From Pimelobacter simplex (GTDB lineage: Bacteria > Actinomycetota > Actinomycetes > Propionibacteriales > Nocardioidaceae): 64,000 nucleotides of DNA. The position numbers and the translations under genes are program-made. Location: positions 1 through 64,000 of the forward strand of contig JADCLI010000016.1 of NCBI GenBank assembly GCA_016803235.1. The letters run 5' to 3'. This document shows positions 49,867 to 57,902 of this stretch, piece by piece. The first letter of the stretch is position 1. Every line of letters starts with the position of its first letter. Below the pieces are notes generated by a model. The model searched no databases. It worked only from the letters and a program-made list of their open reading frames with translations, and was not told the origin of the DNA.

Positions 49867-50274
49867 GTGACCCAACGCACTCTCGTCCTGCTCAAGCCCG
49901 ACGCGGTCCGCCGCGGCCTGGTCGGCAACGTGCTGGCCCGGTTCGAGGCCAAGGGCCTGGGCATCGTCGCCATGGAGCACCGCCACATCGACGCTGCGAT
50001 GGCCGACGCCCACTACGCCGAGCACGTCGAGCGCGACTTCTACCCGCCGCTGCGCACCTTCGTGACGAGCGGCCCGCTCGTGGCGCTGGTGCTCGAGGGC
50101 GACGAGGCGATCGAGGTGGTGCGCGCGCTCAACGGCGCCACCGACGGCCGCAAGGCCGCCCCCGGCACCATCCGCGGCGACCTGTCGCTCTCCAACCGCG
50201 AGAATTTGGTCCACGGCTCCGACTCGCCGGAGTCGGCGGAGCGCGAGATCGCGCTGTGGTTCCCCCACCTCTGA
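49867..50274 (+). CDS. ndk: Nucleoside diphosphate kinase
   Basis: A 135-aa enzyme that equilibrates nucleoside di- and triphosphates by a phosphohistidine intermediate. TLVLLKPDAVRRGLVG, RPFY-equivalent RDFYPPL, GTIRGD and the active His116 in NLVHGSDS are all present, and the length is standard. Start GTG is fixed by the promoter hexamer. A strong hairpin and a palindrome follow. Confidence 0.97.
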   Translation: MTQRTLVLLKPDAVRRGLVGNVLARFEAKGLGIVAMEHRHIDAAMADAHYAEHVERDFYPPLRTFVTSGPLVALVLEGDEAIEVVRALNGATDGRKAAPGTIRGDLSLSNRENLVHGSDSPESAEREIALWFPHL

Positions 50275-50290
50275 CGCGCGCCGTTGCATG

Positions 50291-50312
50291 AATCACCGGT
50301 CGACCGGTGATT
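50291..50312. repeat. Perfect 22-bp palindrome
   Basis: AATCACCGGT-CG-ACCGGTGATT is fully self-complementary. It lies 17 bp past ndk. A related TCGACCGGT occurs at about 50558-50566 closer to mreB. Could be a regulator site or part of the ndk terminator. Confidence 0.6.
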
Positions 50313-50314
50313 CC

Positions 50315-50350
50315 GCCGCTTGTCGGCCGTTGCAACGCCGGACAAGCGGC
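50315..50350 (+). terminator. Hairpin after ndk
   Basis: GCCGCTTGTC (50315-50324) and GACAAGCGGC (50341-50350) form a 10-bp stem around a 16-nt loop with inner GGC/GCC pairing. No T-run follows. The remaining gap to mreB (50351-50590) contains the GTGTGAC repeats and no gene. Confidence 0.6.
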
Positions 50351-50365
50351 AGAAGTGCCCGTCCG

Positions 50366-50381
50366 GTGTGACCCGTGTGAC
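50366..50381 (+). promoter_or_regulatory. Direct GTGTGAC repeats upstream of mreB (candidate MtrA box)
   Basis: GTGTGACCC is followed by GTGTGACTC, a 9-nt tandem repeat, about 210 bp before mreB. It matches the repeats at 9328 upstream of the amidase and reads GTCACACGGGTCACAC on the other strand. Confidence 0.4.
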
Positions 50382-50590
50382 TCCTGAGACGCGCCGCGCC
50401 GGTACGGCGTGCCTGCGCGTCCAGGCCGGTCTCGTTCCTTACGCTCGCAAGCGGAGACGGTCGGATCGTGCGCTCGGCCGGCTCCCCGGCACACTCCTCA
50501 CCCTCACCACGGGACGGAGCGGGCCGGCTTCCCCGACGCGCACGGACGGGCCTGTCAGTCGACCGGTCCGGTGACGTCTTGCGAGGAAGC

Positions 50591-51622
50591 GTGAGGGCGA
50601 ACTCCATCATCGGCCGCGACATGGCCGTGGACCTCGGTACCGCCAACACGCTCGTCTACGTCCGCCGCCGGGGCGTCCTGCTCGACGAGCCGAGCGTGGT
50701 GGCGCTCAACGACAGCACCGGCGAGGTGATCGCGGTCGGGCACCAGGCCAAGCAGATGCTGGGCCGTACGCCGGACAGCATCACCGCCCTGCGGCCCCTG
50801 CGCGACGGCGTGATCGCCGACTTCGAGGCGACCGAGCAGATGCTGCGCCACTTCATCGCGCGCGTGCACCGCCGCCGCTACTTCGCCAAGCCGCGCATGG
50901 TCATCTGCGTGCCGAGCTCGATCACGCCGGTCGAGCAGCGCGCGGTCAAGGAGGCCGGCTACCAGGCCGGTGCCCGCCGCGTGTACGTCGTCGAGGAGCC
51001 GATGGCCGCCGCGATCGGCGCCGGACTGCCGGTGCACGAGGCGACCGGCAACATGATCGTCGACGTCGGCGGCGGTACGACGGAGGTCGCCGTCATCTCG
51101 CTGGGCGGCATCGTCACCTCCCTCTCGGTCCGCACGGCCGGCGACGACCTCGACGCCGCGATCATCGCGTGGATGAAGAAGGAGCACGGCGTGATGCTCG
51201 GCGAGCGCACCGCCGAGGACGTCAAGATCACCCTGGGCTCGGCCTTCCCGCGCCCAGGCGAGCCGCAGGGCGAGGTCCGCGGCCGCGACATGGTCACCGG
51301 GCTGCCGCGCACCGTGGAGGTCACCAGCGCCGACATCCGGCACGCGCTCGAGGAGCCGCTGCACGCCATCGTCGACGCCGTCCGGGTCACCCTCGACCAG
51401 ACCCCGCCCGAGCTGGCCGGCGACATCATGGACCGTGGCATCGTGCTCACCGGTGGGGGCGCGCTGCTGCGCGGCCTCGACGAGCGGATCCGCCACGAGA
51501 CCGGCATGCCCGTCCACGTCGCCGAGGACCCGCTGGTCTCGGTCGCGATGGGCGCCGGCCGCTGTGTCGAGGAGTTCGAGGCCCTCCAGCAGGTGCTCGT
51601 GACCAACCAGCGACGGTTCTGA
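50591..51622 (+). CDS. mreB: Rod-shape actin homologue MreB
   Basis: A 343-aa actin-fold ATPase that guides lateral wall synthesis. Phosphate-1 loop AVDLGTANTLVYV, phosphate-2 DVGGGTTEVAVIS and adenosine GIVLTGGGALLRGLD are intact. The GTG at 50591 with GAGGAAG upstream gives the usual short N-terminus. First gene of mreB-mreC-mreD-mrdA-rodA, all overlapping or abutting. Confidence 0.97.
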   Translation: MRANSIIGRDMAVDLGTANTLVYVRRRGVLLDEPSVVALNDSTGEVIAVGHQAKQMLGRTPDSITALRPLRDGVIADFEATEQMLRHFIARVHRRRYFAKPRMVICVPSSITPVEQRAVKEAGYQAGARRVYVVEEPMAAAIGAGLPVHEATGNMIVDVGGGTTEVAVISLGGIVTSLSVRTAGDDLDAAIIAWMKKEHGVMLGERTAEDVKITLGSAFPRPGEPQGEVRGRDMVTGLPRTVEVTSADIRHALEEPLHAIVDAVRVTLDQTPPELAGDIMDRGIVLTGGGALLRGLDERIRHETGMPVHVAEDPLVSVAMGAGRCVEEFEALQQVLVTNQRRF

Positions 51623-52566
51623 TGGCGATCGACACCCGCCCGCCCGCGACCAAGCCGAGCCCGGTACGCCGTACCGGCACCTCCCGCGACCCCGAGCGCG
51701 ACGCCGGCCGGCCGGCCCGCTCGCTCGTCGTGGCCCTGGTGCTCGCGTCGGCCGCACTGATGGTGGTCGACAAGGCGGGCGGCGACAGCTCGCCGGTCGA
51801 CCCCGTGCGCCGGGTCGTGGGCGAGGTCGTCGGACCGGTCCAGGCGGGCGTCTCCACCGTGGTCCGCCCGCTCGTCGACCTGCCCGGCGCGCTGCGGAGC
51901 AACGGCTCGCTGCGCGACGACGTCGGCCGGCTCGAGGCCGAGAACGCCGAGCTGCGCAACCAGCTCGGCAAGGCCGGGTACGACGACCAGCGGCTCGCCG
52001 ACCTCGAGGGACTGCGGGCGCTGTCGGGCGACATCGGCTACGCCCTGGTCCCGGCCCGGGTGATCGCGATCGGTCCCGCCCAGTCGTTCTCCAGCACGGT
52101 CACCCTCGACGCCGGCTCGGACGCAGGGCTGCGCTCCGACATGACGGTCGTCGCCGCCGAGGGGCTGGTCGGCCGGATCACCTCGGTCACCGCGCACACC
52201 GCCACCGTCCTGCTCATCGTCGACGACACCTCGTCGGTCGGTGGCCGGATCGGGGAGAACATGGAGCTCGGCTTCGTCCGTGGCCACGGCACGCTCGGCA
52301 CCGACGACCGCCTGGAGATGGAGCTCGCCGACCGCAACCTGGTGCCGAAGCTCGGTCAGCAGGTGCTCACCTGGGGCAGCGAGGGCGGCTCGCCGTACGT
52401 CGCCGGCGTGCCGATCGGCACCGTCGGCAAGGTCTACGAGTCGCTGCGGGAGACCTCGTACCGCGCGGTGATCACCCCCGCCGTCGACTTCACCGCCCTC
52501 GACCTGGTCGGCGTGGTGGTGCCCTACGGGACGAAGGGCCGCGTCATCGAGGAGGCCACGCCGTGA
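51622..52566 (+). CDS. mreC: Rod-shape-determining protein MreC
   Basis: A 314-aa bitopic protein. A Pro/Arg-rich cytoplasmic N-terminus, one helix (SLVVALVLASAALMVV, about 35-50), a coiled coil (DDVGRLEAENAELRNQLGKAG) and the beta-rich MreC core (VIAIGPAQSFSSTVTLDAGSDAGLRSDMTVVA). Activates PBP2-RodA. ATG 51622 shares one base with the mreB stop. Confidence 0.95.
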   Translation: MAIDTRPPATKPSPVRRTGTSRDPERDAGRPARSLVVALVLASAALMVVDKAGGDSSPVDPVRRVVGEVVGPVQAGVSTVVRPLVDLPGALRSNGSLRDDVGRLEAENAELRNQLGKAGYDDQRLADLEGLRALSGDIGYALVPARVIAIGPAQSFSSTVTLDAGSDAGLRSDMTVVAAEGLVGRITSVTAHTATVLLIVDDTSSVGGRIGENMELGFVRGHGTLGTDDRLEMELADRNLVPKLGQQVLTWGSEGGSPYVAGVPIGTVGKVYESLRETSYRAVITPAVDFTALDLVGVVVPYGTKGRVIEEATP

Positions 52567-53171
52567 GCCGCGGTCGCCTCGTCGCCGTCCTGCTCTCCGT
52601 CCTGGCGGCGCTGCTGCTGCAGGTCACGGTGCTCCCGCACTTCGCCTGGGACGTCGGCGGACTCGGGGTCGTCCCCGACCTGGTGCTGCTCGTCGTGGTC
52701 GCCACCGCGCTCGCGACCGACACCCGGTTCGCGACCCTGACCGGCTTCTGGGCCGGCCTGCTGCTCGACATCGCGCCGCCGGCCGACCACCTCGCCGGCC
52801 GCTGGGCGCTGGCGCTGATGGTCGTCGGCTACGTCGTCGGCCGGCTGGTCCACGACAACGCGGGCGACGCAGGCGGCATGGCTGCCGGGAGCCGCTTCGC
52901 CCCCATGAACGCGCGCCGCCCGCCGCTGCCGCTCGCCCTCGCCGCCGCCGCGGGCGGCTCCTTCGTCGGCACCTCGGTGTTCGCGTTGACCGGCCTGCTG
53001 CTGCGCGACTCCGGCGCCGGGATCGGCGACCTGCTGCCGGTCGCCCTGATCGCGCTGGTCCTCGACGTGGCCGCGGCACTGGTCGTCGTACCCGCGACGC
53101 TGTGGTTGCTCGACCGCACCACCCGCGACGGCCTTCCCCGCCCCTCCGAGCGGATCCGGGCACGGGTGTGA
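52563..53171 (+). CDS. mreD: Rod-shape-determining protein MreD
   Basis: A 202-aa membrane protein with five or so hydrophobic segments, starting LVAVLLSVLAALLLQVTVLPHFAW, and the family motif PDLVLLVVVATAL. A cytoplasmic-looking linker (RFAPMNARRPPL) sits mid-protein. It overlaps mreC by 4 bp and mrdA by 4 bp. Confidence 0.92.
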   Translation: MSRGRLVAVLLSVLAALLLQVTVLPHFAWDVGGLGVVPDLVLLVVVATALATDTRFATLTGFWAGLLLDIAPPADHLAGRWALALMVVGYVVGRLVHDNAGDAGGMAAGSRFAPMNARRPPLPLALAAAAGGSFVGTSVFALTGLLLRDSGAGIGDLLPVALIALVLDVAAALVVVPATLWLLDRTTRDGLPRPSERIRARV

Positions 53172-55288
53172 GCGCAGCCGCCTCCCACCGCAGCCGGCTG
53201 CGCCTGATCGTGATCCAGACGCTGGTCTTCTCGCTGCTCGCCACCCTCGGCGCGCGGCTCTACTACCTCCAGATCGTCTCGGGGGAGCGGTACCAGGGCA
53301 AGGCCGCCTCGCAGTCGGTCCGCGAGATCGTCGTGCAGCCACAGCGGGGCCTGATCGTCGACGCGATGGGACGCCCCCTCGTGACGAACCGGCTCACCTG
53401 GGTGGTCTCGATCGACCGCACGCTCATCGGCAAGATGTCGCCGGCCGACCGGTCCGAGCTGCTGGACCGGACCTCCGAGGCGATCAAGGTCCCGGTCGCG
53501 GACATCGAGGCCAAGCTGCTGCTGTGCGGTGACACCGGTGCCGTCGCTGGCCAGTGCTGGAACGGATCGCCCTACCAGCCGGTCCCGGTCGCGCAGGACG
53601 TCAAGGAGGGGGCCGCGCTGCGGATCCTCGAGCAGCCCGAGGACTTCCCCGGCGTCGTCGTGGACCGGCAGAGCCTGCGGCAGTACCCCGCGCCGTACGG
53701 GATCAACGCGGCCCACGTGCTCGGCTACCTCAGCCCGATCACCAAGGACGAGCTCGAGTCCGCCGAGGACTCCGGCGACAGCTCGGTCAACGGCGCCTCC
53801 GTGGTCGGCCGGGCCGGCGTCGAGAAGGAGTACGACGAGTGGCTGCGCGGGCAGCCGGGCTACGACCAGGTCGCGGTCGACTCCCAGGGCCGGGTCCGCG
53901 AGGACGTGTCCGGACTCGAGGCACAGCCCGGCGACACCCTGGTCACCTCGATCGACGCGAAGGTGCAGGGCGTCGTCGAGGAGCAGCTGGCCGCGATGAT
54001 CGCCAAGCAGCGCAGCACCCGCGACCCGGTCACCAAGCGCAACTTCGAGGCCGACTCCGGCGCCGCCGTGGTGCTGGAGGCGAAGACCGGCCGGATCGTG
54101 GCGATGGCCAGCCAGCCGACGTACGACCCCTCGCTGTGGGTCGGCGGGATCACCGACAAGCAGCTGAAGCAGCTCTACTCCGAGGCGGCGGGCACGCCGC
54201 TGCTGGCGCGCTCCTTCCAGGGGCAGTTCGCCCCGGGCTCGACCTGGAAGCCGTTCATGAGCGTCGGCGCGCTCACCCACGGCTACTCGCCCTCCACCAT
54301 CCTGCCGTGCTCCTCGGCCGTGCAGATCGGCAACCGCGCCTTCCACAACCACGAGTCGGCGGCGTACGGCCCGATCACCTTCGCCCGCGCCCTCGAGGTC
54401 TCCTGCAACACCTTCTTCTTCCAGGTCGGCATGAGGTTCTGGCAGACCCTCGGCTCCGACCCCGACGACGTCGGGGCCAAGGACCCGTTGGTCGAGCAGG
54501 CCGAGAAGTTCGGCTTCGGCGAGCGCACCGGCGTCGACCTGCCGGGCGAGGCGTCGGGCCGGGTGGCCGACCGTAAGTGGAAGCGCAAGTACTACGAGTC
54601 GATGAAGGGCTACTACTGCGGCATCGCCGACAAGCCCCAGGACACGAAGACCTCCGACTTCGTCTACAAGTTCGCGCGCGAGTTCTGCGTCGAGGGCTGG
54701 AAGTACAAGATCTCCGACGCCGCGAACTTCGCGATCGGTCAGGGCGACACGATCGTGACGCCGCTGCAGCTGGCCCGCGGGTACGCCGCGATCTCCAACG
54801 GCGGCACCCTGTGGGAGCCGCGTGTCGGCAAGGCGATCGTGTCGCCCGACGGCAAGGTGATCCGCGAGATCGCGCCGAAGAAGGAGCGCAGGCTCAAGAT
54901 CCCGGCGTCGGTGCTGAGGTACCTCGACGAGGCGCTGCAGGGCGTCGCCACCCGCGGCACGATGAACTGGAAGCTCCAGGGATTCCCGCTCGACCAGGTC
55001 AAGATCCGCGCCAAGACCGGCTCCGCGGAGGTCTACGGCAAGCAGTCGACCGGCTGGGTCGCGTCGTACACCGAGGACTACGTCGTGGTGATGATGATGA
55101 GCCAGGGCGGCACCGGATCCGGGTCGACCGGTGACGGCATCCGGGCGATCTGGGAGGCGCTGTACGGCGTCGACGGCGACCAGGTGAAGCCGGGGAAGGC
55201 CGCGATCCCCGGCGTCACCCCACCGGCCCAGCTGCCGACCTTCGGCGACGACGGCTCGATCCTGCCGCCTGCGAAGGGAGACGAGTAG
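53168..55288 (+). CDS. mrdA: Penicillin-binding protein 2 (class B transpeptidase)
   Basis: A 706-aa transpeptidase, partner of RodA. One N-terminal helix, the dimerisation/pedestal domain, and a transpeptidase domain with nucleophile Ser358 and Lys361 (STWK), SCN at 412-414 and KTGS from Lys616. Two Cys pairs (Cys120/130 and Cys484/507) lie in insertions outside the core motifs and may be disulfides. Longer than E. coli PBP2 (633 aa). GTG 53168 overlaps the mreD stop. Confidence 0.95.
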   Translation: MSAAASHRSRLRLIVIQTLVFSLLATLGARLYYLQIVSGERYQGKAASQSVREIVVQPQRGLIVDAMGRPLVTNRLTWVVSIDRTLIGKMSPADRSELLDRTSEAIKVPVADIEAKLLLCGDTGAVAGQCWNGSPYQPVPVAQDVKEGAALRILEQPEDFPGVVVDRQSLRQYPAPYGINAAHVLGYLSPITKDELESAEDSGDSSVNGASVVGRAGVEKEYDEWLRGQPGYDQVAVDSQGRVREDVSGLEAQPGDTLVTSIDAKVQGVVEEQLAAMIAKQRSTRDPVTKRNFEADSGAAVVLEAKTGRIVAMASQPTYDPSLWVGGITDKQLKQLYSEAAGTPLLARSFQGQFAPGSTWKPFMSVGALTHGYSPSTILPCSSAVQIGNRAFHNHESAAYGPITFARALEVSCNTFFFQVGMRFWQTLGSDPDDVGAKDPLVEQAEKFGFGERTGVDLPGEASGRVADRKWKRKYYESMKGYYCGIADKPQDTKTSDFVYKFAREFCVEGWKYKISDAANFAIGQGDTIVTPLQLARGYAAISNGGTLWEPRVGKAIVSPDGKVIREIAPKKERRLKIPASVLRYLDEALQGVATRGTMNWKLQGFPLDQVKIRAKTGSAEVYGKQSTGWVASYTEDYVVVMMMSQGGTGSGSTGDGIRAIWEALYGVDGDQVKPGKAAIPGVTPPAQLPTFGDDGSILPPAKGDE

Positions 55289-56518
55289 ATGAGCAACCGC
55301 ATCCCCGGCCGCGGCGGGCCCAGCACCCGCCGTACGACGGCGTCGCGGCGGATCGGCCGGCTGCAGTGGGCCGACCTCGACCTGGTCCTGCTCGGCGCGG
55401 TGCTCGTGCTCTCCCTGCTCGGCTGCCTGCTGATCTGGTCGGCCACCCTCGAGCGCGACGCCCTCACCGGGGGCGACACCCGGGCGTTCCTCGTCAAGCA
55501 GGTCGTCAACGTCGTGATCGGGCTGGGGCTGATGCTGCTGGTGGTGGTCACCGACCACCGGTGGGTGCGGATCCTCGCTCCGATCGGGTACCTCCTCGCG
55601 GTCGTCGGGCTGGTCCTCGTGCTGGTGATGGGCACGACCGTCAACGGCTCACGGTCCTGGCTGATGATCGGCGGGATGTCGCTCCAGCCCTCCGAGCTGG
55701 CCAAGCTGGCCGTCGTGGTCGGGATGGCGCTGGTCGTCGCCGAGCGCAGCGAGGGCCGCTGGCGCGACCGGGTCGGCAGCTCCGACGTGCTGCTGATGCT
55801 GCTGGTCGCCGGCGTCCCGGCCGTGCTGATCCTCGCCCAGCCGGACCTCGGCACCATGCTCGTGCTCACCGCCACCGTCTTCGGCGTGATCGCCGCCTCC
55901 GGCGCGCACCGGGGCTGGCTGGCGCTGCTGGCCGGCGGCGGCGTGCTCGCGGCCGTCGCGGCGGTGTCGAGCGGGATGCTCAAGGAGTACCAGGTCGACC
56001 GCTTCCTCGCCTTCACCAACCCCGCCCTCGACCCCAAGGGCGCGGGCTACAACGTCGAGCAGGCCCGGATCGCGGTCGGCAACGGCGGCCTGTTCGGGCA
56101 GGGGCTCTTCAACGGCTCCCAGACCCAGTCCGGCTTCGTCCCCGAGCAGCACACCGACTTCGTCTTCACCGTCGCCGGCGAGGAGCTGGGCCTGGTCGGC
56201 GCGGCGCTGGTCGTGGCGCTGCTCGGTGTCGTGCTGTGGCGCGCGCTGCGGATCGCCACCCGCACCGACGACGTCTTCGGCCGGATCGCCGCGGCCGGCA
56301 TCGCCTGCTGGTTCGGCTTCCAGGCCTTCCAGAACATCGGGATGTGCCTCGGCATCATGCCGGTGACCGGCGTACCGCTTCCGTTCGTGTCCTACGGCGG
56401 CTCCTCGATGTTCGCGGGCATGCTCGCCGTCGGTCTGCTGCAGAACATCCACCTGCGTGCGCTGTCCGCCCCCGCGTCGAGACTCGCGCCACAGCAGCGG
56501 GTGCTCGTGCGGGGCTGA
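55289..56518 (+). CDS. rodA: Rod-shape SEDS glycosyltransferase RodA
   Basis: A 409-aa SEDS family peptidoglycan polymerase with about ten membrane helices. Signature regions WLMIGGMSLQPSELAKLAVVV, DLGTMLV, the large loop KGAGYNVEQARIAVGNGGLFGQGL and PFVSYGGSSM are intact. It begins on the base after the mrdA stop. Last gene of the elongation operon. Confidence 0.95.
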   Translation: MSNRIPGRGGPSTRRTTASRRIGRLQWADLDLVLLGAVLVLSLLGCLLIWSATLERDALTGGDTRAFLVKQVVNVVIGLGLMLLVVVTDHRWVRILAPIGYLLAVVGLVLVLVMGTTVNGSRSWLMIGGMSLQPSELAKLAVVVGMALVVAERSEGRWRDRVGSSDVLLMLLVAGVPAVLILAQPDLGTMLVLTATVFGVIAASGAHRGWLALLAGGGVLAAVAAVSSGMLKEYQVDRFLAFTNPALDPKGAGYNVEQARIAVGNGGLFGQGLFNGSQTQSGFVPEQHTDFVFTVAGEELGLVGAALVVALLGVVLWRALRIATRTDDVFGRIAAAGIACWFGFQAFQNIGMCLGIMPVTGVPLPFVSYGGSSMFAGMLAVGLLQNIHLRALSAPASRLAPQQRVLVRG

Positions 56519-56555
56519 ACAGGCGTCCCGACCACCGGTCCGGCAGGATGGGGCC

Positions 56556-57101
56556 GTGCTGACCGTCCGCCGCGCGCCGCGCTCCCGCGTGCGCCTCTCG
56601 GCGACGCTCGGCAGCATCGAGAGCGTGACGGCGCTGGTCCTGGCCCACCTGGCGGCCGGGGGAGAGCTCCCGTCGGTCGGCTGGCTGGCCGCCTTCGCCG
56701 TCCTCGTGTACGCCGCCAGCGGCGTCGTGCTGCGCGATCGGGCCGGCATCCGGGTGGTCCTGCCCGCGCTCCTCGCGGCCCAGGTGCTCGGCCACGCCTG
56801 GCTGGTCGCCCTGGGCCCGGACCTGCACGCCGACCACGAGCACGTCACGACGGCCGTCCTCGGTCTCTCCCCGGCGATGCTGGGCGCCCACCTGCTGGCG
56901 GCCGCGGTCACCGGTGGGATGTGGGTGCTGCGTCGCCGCGCGGTGGAGGTGCTGCTGCGCTGGACCGACCCGGGCGTCGTACCGCTGCCGGTCGCGCGTC
57001 GGCTCCGCCCCACCGCCCCGCGCCGGGCCCGCACCGCGCGCGAGCACCGCGCGCTCGCGCCGACCCGCGGCCCGCCGGCGGGCGCCGTCGCGATCGCCTG
57101 A
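56556..57101 (+). CDS. Small membrane protein of a copper-related group
   Basis: A 181-aa protein with four hydrophobic segments (SVTALVLAHLAAGG, WLAAFAVLVYAASGVVL, VVLPALLAAQVLGHAWLVALG, GAHLLAAAVTGGMWVL) and a basic cytoplasmic tail. Helices carry His residues (VLAHLA, LGHAWL, LHADHEH, GAHLLA) that could bind metal. I do not know a characterised homologue; its place before YcnI and CopCD suggests a copper role. Start GTG 56556. Confidence 0.7.
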   Translation: MLTVRRAPRSRVRLSATLGSIESVTALVLAHLAAGGELPSVGWLAAFAVLVYAASGVVLRDRAGIRVVLPALLAAQVLGHAWLVALGPDLHADHEHVTTAVLGLSPAMLGAHLLAAAVTGGMWVLRRRAVEVLLRWTDPGVVPLPVARRLRPTAPRRARTAREHRALAPTRGPPAGAVAIA

Positions 57102-57167
57102 CTCCCCGGGGAGGCAGGCCATTCGCCGCGCCCTCCGCACACCCGAGTCAACGAGAGAGACACACCC

Positions 57168-57896
57168 ATGCAGATCCGACGCTTCACCCTGCCCACCCTC
57201 GGCGCCACCGCCGCCCTCGGCATCGTCGCCCTCACGGCGGGCACCGCCAGTGCCCACGTCACCGTCACGCCGACCACCACCGCCGCCGGCGCCTACGCCG
57301 TGCTCACCTTCAGCGTGGGCCACGGCTGCGAGGGCTCGCCGACCACCCGCCTCGCCATCCAGATGCCGGAGTCGATCCCCGAGGTCACCCCGACCGTCAA
57401 CCCCGGCTGGGACGTCGAGAAGGTGAGCGAGAAGCTCGCCGAGCCGGTCAAGGACGACCACGGCAACGAGGTCACCGAGCGCACCGGCCAGGTGGTGTAC
57501 ACCGCGCGGACCCCGCTCCAGGACGGCTACCGCGACACGGTCGAGCTGTCGGTCCAGCTGCCCGACGCAGCGGGGGAGACGCTCGCGTTCCCCGTGATCC
57601 AGACCTGCCAGAAGGGCGAGACCGGCTGGACCGAGACCGCGGCCGAGGGCCAGGACCCCGAGGAGCTGGCGAGCCCCGCGCCGGTGGTCACCGTCACCGA
57701 GGCGACCGGTGAGGGCCACCACGGCGGTGCGGCCGAGGAGGCCGAGGACGAGGCCGAGGAGAAGGAGACCACCGAGGCCGCGGCCAAGGACGACGACGGC
57801 GCGGGCAACGGCCTCGCCATCGGCGGCCTGGTCGCCGGGCTCGGCGGTCTCGCCCTCGGTGGCCTCGCCCTGGCCCGCTCCGGCACGAAGGCCTGA
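57168..57896 (+). CDS. YcnI-family (DUF1775) copper-binding protein
   Basis: A 242-aa exported protein. Signal peptide to Ala29, so the mature protein begins with His30 (AHVTV), the ligand used by YcnI for Cu(II). The DUF1775 domain runs to about residue 165 (GCEGSPTTRLAIQMPE, NPGWDVEK), then an acidic/His linker (GEGHHGGAAEEAEDEAEEKE) and a C-terminal membrane helix. 7 bp separate it from copCD, so they are co-transcribed. Confidence 0.92.
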   Translation: MQIRRFTLPTLGATAALGIVALTAGTASAHVTVTPTTTAAGAYAVLTFSVGHGCEGSPTTRLAIQMPESIPEVTPTVNPGWDVEKVSEKLAEPVKDDHGNEVTERTGQVVYTARTPLQDGYRDTVELSVQLPDAAGETLAFPVIQTCQKGETGWTETAAEGQDPEELASPAPVVTVTEATGEGHHGGAAEEAEDEAEEKETTEAAAKDDDGAGNGLAIGGLVAGLGGLALGGLALARSGTKA

Positions 57897-57902
57897 CGCT
57901 CG

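Noticed and set aside
52829..55558. A 909-codon minus-strand frame opposite mreD, mrdA and rodA.
   Set aside because: It is the mirror of strongly biased third positions in the plus-strand genes; no motif.
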